A stretch of DNA of 64,000 nucleotides from Deinococcus sp. JMULE3 (GCF_013337115.1 NZ_SGWE01000004.1:871001-935000); one strand, 5' to 3'; shown: positions 1 to 9,593, numbered from the stretch's first letter. Translations and numbers: made by a program. Notes: generated from the sequence alone by a model not told the origin.

Positions 1-33
1 GTTTCTCGCCCCGGGACCTGACAGGCTACGGGC

Positions 34-255
34 ATGCCAGACAAGGACGACAAGAACAGCGGGCACACCAGCCAGCCGCAGGACTACGACCGCAACAAGA
101 AGGAAGTGCACGAGATCGAGCACGACAACACTCCTTCCATGAAGAGCGCCAACGACCGCGAGGCGAACGCGCCCCGCAACAACGACGACGGCCTGAGCGA
201 CAAGGAACTCAAGGACCGCGAGGAAGCCCGCAGCGTTCCCTCCAGCAACGGCTGA
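34..255 (+). CDS. small hydrophilic protein of unknown function
   Basis: 73 residues, almost entirely charged and polar (Asp, Glu, Lys, Asn, Arg), with no membrane segment, cysteine or recognisable domain. The composition suggests an intrinsically disordered protein; small hydrophilic proteins of this kind are often tied to desiccation tolerance, but nothing here proves that. ATG start; no good Shine-Dalgarno is visible in the short upstream stretch. A strong hairpin follows the stop, so the gene looks like a complete monocistron. I do not recognise a family. Confidence 0.6.
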   Translation: MPDKDDKNSGHTSQPQDYDRNKKEVHEIEHDNTPSMKSANDREANAPRNNDDGLSDKELKDREEARSVPSSNG

Positions 256-280
256 ACCCCGTCACACCTGAACCCCCAAG

Positions 281-311
281 GCAGAGGGAGCCCCGCAGCG
301 GCTCCCTCTGC
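281..311 (+). terminator. hairpin terminator after the first small gene
   Basis: A perfect 12-bp inverted repeat (GCAGAGGGAGCC at 281-292 and its complement at 300-311) with a 7-base loop lies 25 bases past the stop. There is no T-run. Confidence 0.55.
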
Positions 312-342
312 TGCTGCCGGGACATTCGGTGTGGACGGGGCG

Positions 343-348
343 TAGCCT
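343..348 (+). promoter_or_regulatory. minus-10 box TAGCCT, leaderless promoter
   Basis: TAGCCT ends six bases before the GTG at 355 and no Shine-Dalgarno lies between, so transcription would start at or next to the start codon. Confidence 0.5.
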
Positions 349-354
349 GTCCGG

Positions 355-753
355 GTGACCTCCTCTCCCGTGTCTTCCCGCCCCCGCGTCGGCACGCTGC
401 TGCTCGCGGCGCTGTTCGTCACGGCGGGCACGCTGCACTTCGTGACCCCCGGCTTCTTCGACCGGATCGTGCCGCCCTGGGTACCCCTGAGTGCCCGGCA
501 GGCGACGCTGATCAGCGGCGCGGCCGAGGTGCTGGGCGGTCTGGGGCTGCTGCACCCGCGCACCCGCCCGGCGGCCCGCTGGGGCCTGATCGCGCTGCTG
601 GTCGCGGTGTTCCCCGCGAACGTGTGGATGGCGCAGGACCCCGGGCGGTTCCGGGTCAGTCCGCTGGTGGCGTGGGGGCGCCTGCCGCTGCAACCGCTGC
701 TGATCTGGGCGGTGTGGCGCGCGGGCCGCACCAGAACGCACGGACCTCGCTGA
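355..753 (+). CDS. DoxX-like integral membrane protein
   Basis: 132 residues with about four hydrophobic segments (roughly residues 12-30, 48-65, 75-92 and 108-125) and the compact four-helix plan of DoxX-type proteins. The first helix has TAGTLHF and the second follows a short loop, as in small DoxX relatives annotated as membrane proteins of unknown role. Acts in the cytoplasmic membrane; the substrate is unknown. The GTG start is preferred because a TAGCCT box sits six bases upstream. It converges on a second DoxX-family gene, but the two are not close paralogues. Confidence 0.65.
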   Translation: MTSSPVSSRPRVGTLLLAALFVTAGTLHFVTPGFFDRIVPPWVPLSARQATLISGAAEVLGGLGLLHPRTRPAARWGLIALLVAVFPANVWMAQDPGRFRVSPLVAWGRLPLQPLLIWAVWRAGRTRTHGPR

Positions 754-769
754 CGCCCGGCGAGGTCCG
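741..769. terminator. bidirectional hairpin between convergent DoxX genes
   Basis: A perfect 10-bp inverted repeat (CGGACCTCGC at 741-750, complement at 760-769) spans the stop of the plus-strand gene and faces the 3' end of the minus-strand gene. Confidence 0.5.
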
Positions 770-784
770 CACGCCCGGTTCGCG

Positions 785-1354
785 CTACGACGTCTGCCCG
801 CGCGGGACGCCCACCCGGGGCAGCACCCAGCGGTCCAGGCCCAGCCAGCCCGCGACCCGCCAGCCCAGCACCAGCCACGTCGCCAGGATGAACAGCACCG
901 GGTTGCTGCTGACCGTGCCCGCCAGCAGGAAGTTCGCGTTCAGGAACCCGCCCAGGAACGCGGCGGCGCCCGTGAACAGGCCCAGGATCAGGGCCACGCC
1001 GACCGTGAGTTCCCCGAACGTCACGAGGTGCGAGAACAGCGCCGCGTTGGGCAGCGCCACGTGCTCGATGAACCACGCGTAGCCGCCCGTGACGTCCGGG
1101 TGATCCCCGGTGGTCCTGGCGAGCGCGCCCTTCAGGAAGCCGCTGACCGCGCCGCCCGCCTCCGCGCCGATCCAGCCTCCGCCGGTGGCCTTGTGCCAGC
1201 CGGCCGTCAGCCACTGCCAGCCCACGTAGATCCGCAGCAGCGCCCACACGGGCGCGAGGCGCGTATCGGCGAACAGCAGGTGCGACAGGCGGGTGTCCGG
1301 AACAGTGACGGGTGTGCGGGGCGCGTGGGTGGGGGTTCTCAGGGCGGTGCTCAT
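785..1354 (-). CDS. DoxX family membrane protein
   Basis: 189 residues. After an N-terminal stretch of about 35 residues come four membrane segments, the first containing LRIYVGWQWLTAGWHK, a typical DoxX family motif, followed by an extracytoplasmic loop rich in Gly. DoxX/DoxD proteins are linked to quinone-associated electron transfer in some archaea and to membrane redox complexes in actinobacteria; the role here is not known. The ATG at 1354 has a good GGGAGG Shine-Dalgarno about six bases upstream. Single gene, convergent with the smaller DoxX-like gene. Confidence 0.75.
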   Translation of the reverse strand: MSTALRTPTHAPRTPVTVPDTRLSHLLFADTRLAPVWALLRIYVGWQWLTAGWHKATGGGWIGAEAGGAVSGFLKGALARTTGDHPDVTGGYAWFIEHVALPNAALFSHLVTFGELTVGVALILGLFTGAAAFLGGFLNANFLLAGTVSSNPVLFILATWLVLGWRVAGWLGLDRWVLPRVGVPRGQTS

Positions 1355-1506
1355 GGTCTGCCTCCCGGCGGTCCCGTGACGGTGCGGGGGACCGCGCTGC
1401 GCTCACGGTGCGCGACCCGCATTACCGTCCCGTTACCGCGCAGCAGCCGGGCCGGACAAGCGGGTGGGCGCCGCGCAGCCACGCCCGGTCCGGTGAGCAG
1501 CGCGGG

Positions 1507-2490
1507 TCACTGCCGCGCGAACACCTGCGTCCAGTAGCTCTTGAACTTGCTGCCGGGGCGCTGCACGTAACTCAGGCCGATCAGGGTGAAGTCGCCCATG
1601 ATGTTGCGGCAGTGGCCGGGGCTGCGCAGCCACGCGTCCACGACCTCTCTGGGGGTCTGCTGCCCGGCGGCGATGTTCTCCGCGACGCTGCTGGGGGTCA
1701 TGCCCGCGGCCTGCACGCGCCGCATGGGGCTGCTGCCGTCCAGGGTGCTGGTGTGGTCGAAGTACCCGTACAGGGCCATCCCGGCGGACTGGGCCTCGGC
1801 GGCGACGTCCAATGTGGTGTTGCCTTTCAGGGGGGGCAGGGCGGGACCGCCGGGGCGTCTGGTGTCGCAGTTCCAGCCCTGCGCGCGGGCCTGGTTGGTG
1901 AGGCGCAGCACCTCGCTGTCGAACGGCACGCTGGTCGTCATGGGCGCGGCGCTCAGTGTCAGGGTCCGCTGCACGGTCTGCCCGCTGCTGGTGACGGCCT
2001 GCGCGGCGGCCGCGTTCTGGCCGGGGTTCAGGCGTTGCGGGCCGCTCACCTCCCGGCCGTTCAGGAGGACGCGCACCGGGCCGGGGCGGTACGTGACGCT
2101 GCCCAGGCCGCTCAGGCGGACGGTGCCGTCGGCGGCGTGCAGGACGGTCAGGTCGGCGCGTTCACTGCCGCTGCCCCGGACCTGCATGGGGATCTCGGCG
2201 CGACTGACGGCGCGGCCCTGGGCGTTCAGCAGCGTCGCCTGGATCTGGTACGTGCCGGGCCGGTAGTAGGTGTGCGTGACCTGTTCGGCGCTGGCGGTCT
2301 GCCCGTCTCCGAAGTCCCACTGCACGCGGTATCCGGCGGGCACGCTGGCATTCAGCGTGACGTTCAGCGGGGCGAGGTGGTCGCCGCTGGCGCTGTACCC
2401 CACGCGGAACACGTCGCCGCTCTGGGCGTGGACCGGCAGGGTCAGGCCGAGCAGGAGGACGGTGGGCAGCAGGGCACGCGCGGTGAGCAC
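1507..2490 (-). CDS. secreted PKD and CAP (SCP/PR1) domain protein
   Basis: 327 residues. The N-terminus is a signal peptide ending near AQA-type residues (LLLGLTLPVHAQS). A PKD-like domain follows (about residues 30-105; YRVQWDFGDGQTASAEQVTHTY carries the WDFGDG core), then a linker, then a CAP domain (about 195-327) with LRLTNQARAQGWNCD, AGMALYGYFDHTS, VAENIAAGQ and PGHCRNIMG. Bacterial CAP proteins are secreted and mostly of unknown function. The likely location is the cell envelope or the medium. GTG start with TAATCT six bases upstream and no Shine-Dalgarno, so probably leaderless. Confidence 0.85.
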   Translation of the reverse strand: MLTARALLPTVLLLGLTLPVHAQSGDVFRVGYSASGDHLAPLNVTLNASVPAGYRVQWDFGDGQTASAEQVTHTYYRPGTYQIQATLLNAQGRAVSRAEIPMQVRGSGSERADLTVLHAADGTVRLSGLGSVTYRPGPVRVLLNGREVSGPQRLNPGQNAAAAQAVTSSGQTVQRTLTLSAAPMTTSVPFDSEVLRLTNQARAQGWNCDTRRPGGPALPPLKGNTTLDVAAEAQSAGMALYGYFDHTSTLDGSSPMRRVQAAGMTPSSVAENIAAGQQTPREVVDAWLRSPGHCRNIMGDFTLIGLSYVQRPGSKFKSYWTQVFARQ

Positions 2491-2496
2491 CCGGTC

Positions 2497-2502
2497 AGAT
2501 TA
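2497..2502 (-). promoter_or_regulatory. minus-10 box TAATCT, leaderless promoter
   Basis: On the minus strand TAATCT is followed by six bases and then the GTG at 2490 of the PKD/CAP gene. Confidence 0.5.
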
Positions 2503-2543
2503 AGGGACGCTGAAGGCAGCGGGCTGTGAAATGCCCGGCAGGA

Positions 2544-3785
2544 TCAGCCGGGCGTCAGCTTCCGCGCCGGGGTAGGCGCCGTCACCCGCGCCTCTGCCTG
2601 CCCGAACGTCAGGGTGATCAGCAGCCCCCCGCCCGGCGCGTGCGTCAGGCTGACATCCCCCCCGTGCGCGCGGGCGTAGCGGCGCACCAGCGGCAACCCC
2701 AGCCCACTGCCCGGCCCCAGGCTCTGCGGTCCCCGCTCGTACGGCAGGAACACCCGGCCGCGCAGCTCGTCACTCATGCCCGGCCCGTGGTCCCGCACCT
2801 GCACGCGCGGCGCGCCGCCCGGGGCGTCCAGCGTGACCTCCACCGTGCCCTGCGTGTACTTCACGGCGTTCTCCACGAGGTTCTCCAGCATCTGCCGCAC
2901 GCGGTTGGCATCCACCGGCCACACCACCGGCGACGGCGCCGTGACATGCACCCGGCTGGACGAGAAGCGCCGCACGAGTTCCCCCAGGTCCGCCGGTTGC
3001 ACCCGCAACGTCACGTCCAGGTACAGGTCGTTCAGGCGGGTCAGGTCCGCGCGACTGGCGAGCTGCGCGGCGCTGTCCTCGATCTGCGTCAGCAGACGCT
3101 GCTGCATCCCCTCGTCCCGCGCGGACCTCAGCGCCTCGGCGGACAGCAGCAGCGCCTGCAGGGGGCGGCGCATCTCGTGACTGGCGAGGTTCAGTGCCTC
3201 CCGCTGCCGCTCCTCGCGCTGCTGGGCGCGCAGGCGGTCGGTGCGCCACAGCAGCAGCGACCGCAGGATCAGCAGCAGGCTCAGCAGACCCGAGAAGACC
3301 GCGCTGCCGATCAGCGCGCGGCGCAGTTCCAGGAAAGCCCGCTCGTACGCGGCGCCCTGGTCCGCGCTGTAGTCCCGCACGAGGTTGTTCAGCGCGATGG
3401 CTTCATCCGCCGCGCGCTGCGCCCCGGCCGGGGTGCGCCGCTGCAGGGCACGCTGCACGGTACTCAAGCTGAACTGGTCGCTGGCTTCAAGGTCGTCCAG
3501 GTACGCATACTGTTTCCGGTTGCTCGCGCTGCTCAGAGCCTGCTGGTACCGTTCCTCGCGTTCCTCGGGCGTGACCTCCGGGTCGACCAGCGCCACGCGG
3601 TACTGCAGGACGTCCTGCACCAGTCCCTGGTACGCGTACGGGCTGAGGCCCTTCCCGCCGTGCAGCAGCGCCATGTAGGCAGGCTGGGTCACGAGGACGA
3701 GCAGCGTGACGGTCGCGATCAGCGGCAGCAGCGCCAGCGTCAGCTCGCGCAGCAGGTCGCGGGGGTGGGCAGGCCGGGCCTTCAT
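2544..3785 (-). CDS. membrane sensor histidine kinase
   Basis: 413 residues. A membrane segment near the N-terminus (about 12-38) and another near 170-190 bracket an extracytoplasmic sensor region without a recognised domain. Then come the phospho-acceptor helix with ASHEMRRPLQALLL (His near 203), the N box ENLVENAVKY, the G1 box VRDHGPGM and the G2 box GPGSGLGLPL. It autophosphorylates on His and should pass phosphate to a response regulator, but none is encoded next door. The ATG overlaps the upstream stop by four bases (ATGA), so it is translationally coupled to the sulfite-oxidase-fold protein, its likely ligand-binding partner. Confidence 0.88.
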   Translation of the reverse strand: MKARPAHPRDLLRELTLALLPLIATVTLLVLVTQPAYMALLHGGKGLSPYAYQGLVQDVLQYRVALVDPEVTPEEREERYQQALSSASNRKQYAYLDDLEASDQFSLSTVQRALQRRTPAGAQRAADEAIALNNLVRDYSADQGAAYERAFLELRRALIGSAVFSGLLSLLLILRSLLLWRTDRLRAQQREERQREALNLASHEMRRPLQALLLSAEALRSARDEGMQQRLLTQIEDSAAQLASRADLTRLNDLYLDVTLRVQPADLGELVRRFSSSRVHVTAPSPVVWPVDANRVRQMLENLVENAVKYTQGTVEVTLDAPGGAPRVQVRDHGPGMSDELRGRVFLPYERGPQSLGPGSGLGLPLVRRYARAHGGDVSLTHAPGGGLLITLTFGQAEARVTAPTPARKLTPG

Positions 3786-4327
3786 TTCAGCGGGGCGATC
3801 CGCTCGACGTACCACACCCACGCGGCGCCGTATTCAAGAGCGCGGTACCGATCAATCTGCGGGGGCAGCACGACCGTCAGCGGGCCCTTGAACTGCGCGG
3901 TGATGGCCTTGCCGTCGGCGCTGTACGCGAGCATCAGTGGGTCGTTCATGTAGTCGCTGGCCTTGATGGTCGTGAAGTACCCGTTGCTGGCGTACACGCG
4001 CAGGTCCTTCCCGGCGAATCCGCCGCGCGCGGCGAGGTCACGCAGCGTGACACCCTGGTACGTGAAGGTCTGTTTCAGCTGGCGGTGCTCGGTGGCGTAA
4101 CGCACGGCGGGCATGGCCTGCAGTTGCCGCAGCGTGAGGTTCAGCGTGCCTGCGGTCCCGTCGAGTTCCAGCATGATCCGCTCGCCGGACGCTCGGGCCG
4201 GGGTGGGCTGGGCGGCGCGGGCGTACGTGAAGGGCTTCCAGGTCGCGGGGGCGCCCCAGGTCTGCGCGGCAGCGGGGGACAGCAGCAGGGCGCTCAGGGC
4301 CACGCGGGCGATGTGCAGCGGGGTCAC
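3782..4327 (-). CDS. periplasmic sulfite-oxidase-fold (molybdopterin-type) protein
   Basis: 181 residues: signal peptide (residues 1-22), then a domain resembling the oxidoreductase molybdopterin-binding fold (TFTYQGVTLRDLAARGG, LRVYASNGYFTTIKASDY, GPLTVVLP). It has no cysteine in the mature part, so it cannot ligate molybdenum like true sulfite oxidases; a ligand-sensing role is more likely. Proteins like this are commonly paired with histidine kinases. The GTG at 4327 is chosen because TACAAT sits seven bases upstream and the signal peptide starts there. Four-base overlap with the kinase gene. Confidence 0.72.
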   Translation of the reverse strand: MTPLHIARVALSALLLSPAAAQTWGAPATWKPFTYARAAQPTPARASGERIMLELDGTAGTLNLTLRQLQAMPAVRYATEHRQLKQTFTYQGVTLRDLAARGGFAGKDLRVYASNGYFTTIKASDYMNDPLMLAYSADGKAITAQFKGPLTVVLPPQIDRYRALEYGAAWVWYVERIAPLK

Positions 4328-4334
4328 GGCACCG

Positions 4335-4340
4335 ATTGTA
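4335..4340 (-). promoter_or_regulatory. minus-10 box TACAAT, leaderless promoter
   Basis: TACAAT on the minus strand lies seven bases before the GTG at 4327 and should drive the sulfite-oxidase-fold/kinase pair. Confidence 0.55.
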
Positions 4341-4479
4341 GGTGGGGCCGCGCGGGCGCTCAACTGGTCACCCCGGACAGGACCGGACGGCAAGGCGTGA
4401 GGCGCGCGTGAGCCCCGCTGCTGGGTTCCCTGATGCGCCGGTCAGGCTGGGGTCACGCCGGGGGCGCAGGATGGAGTGC

Positions 4480-5406
4480 ATGAACGCGAAACTCTCCCTG
4501 ACCCTTCCCCTGCTCAGCGCCGCGCTGGGCCTGGGTGCGCCCGCGCTGGCCGCCCCGACCCTGAGTGCCCAGAGCATCATCGTGAACCCCGTGCAGACGG
4601 ACCTGAACGTGAAGGTCTGGACCGACCGTGACAGCAGCGGTGCGGGGACCCCCGCGTACCGCCCCGGCGAGAAGATCAAGCTGTTCACCAGCGTGAACCA
4701 GGACGCGTACGTGTACCTGTTCAACGTCGACCCGCAGGGGCAGGTGGACCTGATCCTGCCCAACCGCTTCCAGGGGGGCGCGAACTTCCTGAAGGCGAAC
4801 ACCGTCAAGGCGTTCCCCAGCGCCGGTGATCCGTTCACGTTCGATATCGCCGCGCCGTACGGCGTGAACAAGGTGCTGGCCCTGGCGAGCCGCACGCCGC
4901 TGAAACTCGATCAGATCGCGACGTTCAAATCCCAGAATTCCTTCGCGTCGGTGACCGTGACCGGGCAGCAGGGGCTGGCGCAGGCGCTGAGCATCGTGGT
5001 GACGCCCGTCCCGCAGACGAGCTGGGTGACCGACACGGCCTTCTACGCGGTGGCCGCCCCGACGGCAGCCGCGCCCCTGCGCACGGCCCCCGCGCCCGCC
5101 CCGGTGGCGACGCAGCCCGCGCCGCGCACCGCCCAGGCACTGTCGGTGACGGTGCAGCCCAAGACTCCGGCCAGCCCGTGGGGGTCGGCGCGCGAGTGGA
5201 GCACCGTGGTCGCCAATCAGGCGGACCTGCGCGCCCTGCATGACCGGTACGCGGCGTTCCTGCGTGCCGAGGGCTACACCCTGACGGAACTGAAGAGCAA
5301 GAACAGCGAGGTCAAGAGCGAGTACCGCCGCGCGAACGGCGGGAAGGCCGAACTGACCGTGAAACGCAAGGGCAACCGCATCGAGGTGAAGGTCGAGCGC
5401 CGCTGA
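4480..5406 (+). CDS. secreted DUF4384 domain protein
   Basis: 308 residues from the ATG at 4480 (a second in-frame ATG three codons earlier, at 4471, is possible). Signal peptide (residues 1-22, ending ALAAP), then a DUF4384 domain (about 30-165) with [20 protein letters not shown] and the following [15 protein letters not shown], which are typical of that family. A Pro/Ala-rich linker (about 190-225) leads to a C-terminal Lys/Arg-rich region of about 70 residues. DUF4384 proteins are exported and of unknown function. Single gene, convergent with the acyl-CoA dehydrogenase. Confidence 0.8.
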   Translation: MNAKLSLTLPLLSAALGLGAPALAAPTLSAQSIIVNPVQTDLNVKVWTDRDSSGAGTPAYRPGEKIKLFTSVNQDAYVYLFNVDPQGQVDLILPNRFQGGANFLKANTVKAFPSAGDPFTFDIAAPYGVNKVLALASRTPLKLDQIATFKSQNSFASVTVTGQQGLAQALSIVVTPVPQTSWVTDTAFYAVAAPTAAAPLRTAPAPAPVATQPAPRTAQALSVTVQPKTPASPWGSAREWSTVVANQADLRALHDRYAAFLRAEGYTLTELKSKNSEVKSEYRRANGGKAELTVKRKGNRIEVKVERR

Positions 5407-5419
5407 GCGGCCAGGTGAC

Positions 5420-5451
5420 AGGAGGTGGTCCGGGATGCCGGGTCACCTCCT
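5420..5451. terminator. candidate hairpin between convergent genes
   Basis: AGGAGGTG (5420-5427) pairs with CACCTCCT (5444-5451) over a 16-base loop and is followed by a T-rich stretch. The long loop makes this only a candidate. Confidence 0.35.
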
Positions 5452-5468
5452 TCTCGTTGCTCTGCCCT

Positions 5469-6611
<1,143 letters not shown>

Positions 6612-6691
6612 GTGCCCCCCAGCGTACTCCCTGCGGGCGGGACACCTGCGCGCGCCTGCGCGTGCCACCATGGGGGCAGGAGGTGGCGGGC

Positions 6692-7516
6692 ATGACCGAC
6701 GGACACGGGCCACAGGGGGACAGGCCGCAGGGGGACTGGCTGCTGCGCACGCTGGGGCAGGCGGAGGTGCTGCGCGGCGGCGTGCCGGTCGCGTGGCCCG
6801 CCCGCAGCGCCGAGGAACTGCTGTGGTACCTGCACGCGCACCCGGACGGCCGCTACCGGCACGACCTGCTGCGCGACCTGTGGGACCTGGAGGACACCCC
6901 GGCCGCCGCGAACCGCTTCCGGGTGGCGCTGCACCGCCTGCGGCACGCGCTGAACTTCCCGGAGGCCGTCACCGAGCGCGGCGGGCGGTACACGCTGCAC
7001 CCGGACCTGCTGGCGGCCAGTGACACGGCGGCGCTGCACCGGGCGCTGCGGGGTGCCCGCACGGCGCAGTTGCCCCGCGAGCAGGAGGAACTGCTGCGCC
7101 GGGCGCTGGCCTGCGCGGACGGCGAGTACCTGCCGCACCTGCGGGGCGAGTGGGTGCACGAGGCCCGGCAGGCGCACCGCGCGGCGGTCGTGGAGGCGCA
7201 CCTGACCCTGGCGCGGCTGCACTGCGCGGCGCACGAGTGCCCACTGGCCGCGCAGGACCTCGTGCGGGCCGCGCAGACCGACCCGCTGATCGGCGAGGAT
7301 CACCACCAGCGCCTGATGGCGTGCCTGGCCATGACCCAGGACCGCTACGCCGCCACCGAGTACTACCGCCGCTACCGCCAGTACCTCCTGACCGAGGTCG
7401 GGGACACGCCCCTGCCGGAAACCGTGGCGTTCGCCGAGCGGCTCAAGGACGGGGAACTGCCGTGCGTGAACGTCCCGTTCCAGCCCGCCGGGTCCACCGA
7501 TCACGGCGAACCCTGA
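6692..7516 (+). CDS. BTAD-type transcriptional regulator
   Basis: 274 residues. An N-terminal winged-helix-like region (about 10-95; TLGQAEVLRGGVPVAW and RSAEELLWYLHAHPDGRYRHDLL) is followed by a bacterial transcriptional activation domain made of TPR-like helices (about 105-265; AHECPLAAQDLVRAAQTDPL). This is the plan of SARP-like activators but without ATPase or extra modules. The ATG at 6692 has AGGAGG about 9 bases upstream. Divergent from the acyl-CoA dehydrogenase, so it may regulate that gene (inference only). Confidence 0.8.
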   Translation: MTDGHGPQGDRPQGDWLLRTLGQAEVLRGGVPVAWPARSAEELLWYLHAHPDGRYRHDLLRDLWDLEDTPAAANRFRVALHRLRHALNFPEAVTERGGRYTLHPDLLAASDTAALHRALRGARTAQLPREQEELLRRALACADGEYLPHLRGEWVHEARQAHRAAVVEAHLTLARLHCAAHECPLAAQDLVRAAQTDPLIGEDHHQRLMACLAMTQDRYAATEYYRRYRQYLLTEVGDTPLPETVAFAERLKDGELPCVNVPFQPAGSTDHGEP

Positions 7517-7521
7517 CGCGA

Positions 7522-7737
7522 TCAGAACCAGCGGCGTTTACTGGATTTCCCGACGACCCTCTGCGCGCCGCTGAGGACAGAGTCGATCAGGCGGTCGCGC
7601 TTGCGGGCGGCGGCGTATTTGCCGCGTTTCTTCTGGCTGGCGCGGGCGGCGACGAGCAGTTCCAGGACGACGGGCGCGGCGGCCAGGATCAGACCCAGCT
7701 TGCCGGATCTGCCTTTCGTGCGGGTGCGGTTCTTCAT
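7522..7737 (-). CDS. small basic membrane-anchored protein, unknown
   Basis: 71 residues: a basic N-terminus (MKNRTRTKGR), one hydrophobic segment (about 13-30, LGLILAAAPVVLELLVAA) and a strongly basic C-terminus ending KSSKRRWF. It could sit in the membrane with both ends carrying positive charge. No family recognised. Convergent with the BTAD regulator, with only five bases between their stops. The ATG at 7737 is the only sensible start; the frame stays open further upstream but without conserved-looking sequence. Confidence 0.5.
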   Translation of the reverse strand: MKNRTRTKGRSGKLGLILAAAPVVLELLVAARASQKKRGKYAAARKRDRLIDSVLSGAQRVVGKSSKRRWF

Positions 7738-7814
7738 GCGTTCCAGTACGGGGGTCGCCACCCGGTGGTTCCCGGCGAGGTGTGAACAGCGGATGGACTC
7801 AGCGGGCCATGTGT

Positions 7815-8591
7815 TCAGCGGGCCGCGTGGCATCCGCCCGTGAGTTCCGGACGGTACTCGAAGTGCATGGTGTCCAGGTGGTACCAGCGGCCCCCCCAGA
7901 TCCAGCCGTGCCGCTCGAAGGTGTGGACCAGTCCCGCCGGAAACGCGTTGCGCCAGGGAATGCCGCGCTGGCCCTCGCGGGAGCCGCTCCACTGCCAGTA
8001 CGCGGCGCGGGCGGTGTTCAGGTCGATGGCCGCGCCGAACGAGTGGACGCTGCGCCGGGGCGTGCCCGCCACCGTGCGCCACAGGAACGTGCCGGCGCTG
8101 GGCGTGAGGAGGGCGCGCCACTCCGGGTGCGTGGCGAGCTCGGCGGCGACGGCCCGCAGCGAGTCAGCCACGCCGTTCACGCGCGTGACCCGCAGCGGCT
8201 GCCCGAACCAGTCCACGGTCACGAGGCTGGCGCGCACGGCAGCTTCGGAGGCGCCGTACATCTTCCGCAGCAGGGGTTCGAATCGCGTGCGGCCCGGATC
8301 GCTCAGGTACGCGGGGGCGGTCAGGGGCGCGCAGGCGGGGTACGCGGCGTCCAGCTGATCCAGCAGGCCCGGTGCGTCCAGCCGCGCCGGGTACGTGGTG
8401 GCGGCGCTGCGGGTCAGGGGCATGCGCGTGCCGTCGCGCCACACGAGCGCGTTGCCGTCCACCCCGCGCAGGAACGCCGGGTAGGCCGCCACCAGCCGCT
8501 TCACGGCCGTGGATTCGGCGGGCGTCAGGGCAGTCGCCCCACCCAGACCCAGGGCCAGCCCCAGGCTCCAGAACCGGACAGCACTGATCAC
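7815..8591 (-). CDS. M15-family D-Ala-D-Ala carboxypeptidase-like protein
   Basis: 258 residues with a signal peptide (1-22). The C-terminal part carries the M15/VanY-type zinc site: SFGAAIDLN (His replaced in HxxxxxxD by the S-F-G-A-A-I-D form; the His of RSVHSFGAAIDL supplies it) and RWYHLDTMHFEY, where WYHLDTMHFE supplies the remaining His residues. It should cleave peptide cross-links or stems in peptidoglycan outside the membrane. GTG start with TACGCT six bases upstream and no Shine-Dalgarno. Confidence 0.85.
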   Translation of the reverse strand: MISAVRFWSLGLALGLGGATALTPAESTAVKRLVAAYPAFLRGVDGNALVWRDGTRMPLTRSAATTYPARLDAPGLLDQLDAAYPACAPLTAPAYLSDPGRTRFEPLLRKMYGASEAAVRASLVTVDWFGQPLRVTRVNGVADSLRAVAAELATHPEWRALLTPSAGTFLWRTVAGTPRRSVHSFGAAIDLNTARAAYWQWSGSREGQRGIPWRNAFPAGLVHTFERHGWIWGGRWYHLDTMHFEYRPELTGGCHAAR

Positions 8592-8597
8592 CGCCTC

Positions 8598-8603
8598 AGC
8601 GTA
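8598..8603 (-). promoter_or_regulatory. minus-10 box TACGCT, leaderless promoter
   Basis: Minus-strand TACGCT, six bases, then the GTG at 8591 of the M15 peptidase gene. Confidence 0.5.
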
Positions 8604-8755
8604 ACGCCCCGTTAACGGCCATGGGCGCAGAGTGATCCCGTGCCTGAACGGTGGCCGGGGCAGGAGCCCGGGCCTGTCACTGCTGCCGCGCGGCGCATCC
8701 GACTTCTCTTTCGTTCTCTCCTGAAAGTCGTCACGCCGTGACGCAAAGGCAGCCC

Positions 8756-9163
8756 ATGACCAACTACCCCCTGGCCAACTTCACCGGTTCCTGCGGCGAG
8801 TCCTCCACCCGAGGCCAACCCAACTCCGTGACCTGCCCGCGCGGCATGCAGCCCAACGAGGCCGCCGCCATCGACGGGAACACCGACCTGTCCACCTGCA
8901 TGGTCGCCAACGGCGGCGCGAAGGTGTACGGCATCACCCTGACCGGTTCGCCCGGCATCTACGACTACGTCGTGAACGTGGACGCGCAGGGCCCCAGCGG
9001 CTTCGGCAGCGGCAGCATGTACCTGGCGTTCACGGATCAGTCCGGGGACACGTACTACCTGTCGATCTACAGCAGTACCCGTTCGGTACACACGGTGCGG
9101 TTCAACAGCCAGCAGCCGGCCATCACGAAGATGTGGTGGAGCGACTACAGCTTCGACGTGTAA
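8756..9163 (+). CDS. small beta-rich protein of unknown function
   Basis: 135 residues, no signal peptide or membrane segment. Alternating polar/hydrophobic strands (VYGITLTGSPGIYDYVVNV, SMYLAFTDQSGDTYYLSIY, HTVRFNSQQPAITKMWW) suggest a beta-sandwich. Three cysteines lie in the first half (CGES, TCPRG, TCMV). I do not recognise a family; lectin- or crystallin-like folds look this way, but that is a guess. ATG at 8756; an in-frame GTG at 8738 is an alternative start. A strong convergent hairpin follows the stop. Confidence 0.6.
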   Translation: MTNYPLANFTGSCGESSTRGQPNSVTCPRGMQPNEAAAIDGNTDLSTCMVANGGAKVYGITLTGSPGIYDYVVNVDAQGPSGFGSGSMYLAFTDQSGDTYYLSIYSSTRSVHTVRFNSQQPAITKMWWSDYSFDV

Positions 9164-9175
9164 ACCACCCCAACT

Positions 9176-9210
9176 GAAGCGCGCCGCCCCACGTTCGGGC
9201 GGCGCGCTTC
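9176..9210. terminator. strong bidirectional hairpin terminator
   Basis: A perfect 14-bp stem (GAAGCGCGCCGCCC at 9176-9189 and its complement at 9197-9210) with a 7-base loop separates two convergent genes and overlaps the stop of the minus-strand one. Confidence 0.7.
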
Positions 9211-9580
9211 ATTCGGCCCGCTCGGGCGGGAGGAACTGCGCCCGCGCCGCCGGGCTTCCCAGCACGTCCGGCGGGTAGAAGGCGTGCAGGTACGCCGGGT
9301 CGAGCAGGTGCGGCGTGCTGGCCTCGAAGGCCTCCCAGTCCTCCGCCCGGTCGCGGTGGTCGAGCACCGCGAAGAACCACGCGACGGTCAGCGTCTCGCT
9401 GTACTTGCCCTGCAGGCCCATGCTGGTGGCCAGGTCACGCAGTCCGGTGCGGAATTCCGCCAGGGCGGCCAGCGCGGGCCGGTCCCGCAGGAGGTGCCAC
9501 GCCACGAACAGGTGCGCGGCGTGATTGAAGCGCCCGTAGCGGGCGGTGGCCTGCGCGAAGGCGCGTTTGAACGGGGTCAT
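9209..9580 (-). CDS. hypothetical protein, HD-like helical
   Basis: 123 residues from the ATG at 9580 (an in-frame ATG three codons upstream is also possible). Mostly helical, with RYGRFNHAAHLFVAWHLL near the N-terminus and TVAWFFAVLDHRD in the middle. The scattered His and Asp suggest a metal-binding helical bundle, but no diagnostic HD pair is present. Similar short proteins are annotated only as hypothetical. It ends inside a convergent terminator and lies four bases downstream of the plus-strand-oriented edge of the acetyltransferase gene, on the same strand as that gene. Confidence 0.55.
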   Translation of the reverse strand: MTPFKRAFAQATARYGRFNHAAHLFVAWHLLRDRPALAALAEFRTGLRDLATSMGLQGKYSETLTVAWFFAVLDHRDRAEDWEAFEASTPHLLDPAYLHAFYPPDVLGSPAARAQFLPPERAE

Positions 9581-9593
9581 GCGGTGCATTCTC

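Noticed and set aside
8270..8292. GGGTTCGAATC resembling a tRNA T-loop
   Set aside because: It lies inside the conserved M15 peptidase gene and no acceptor or anticodon stem can be drawn around it.
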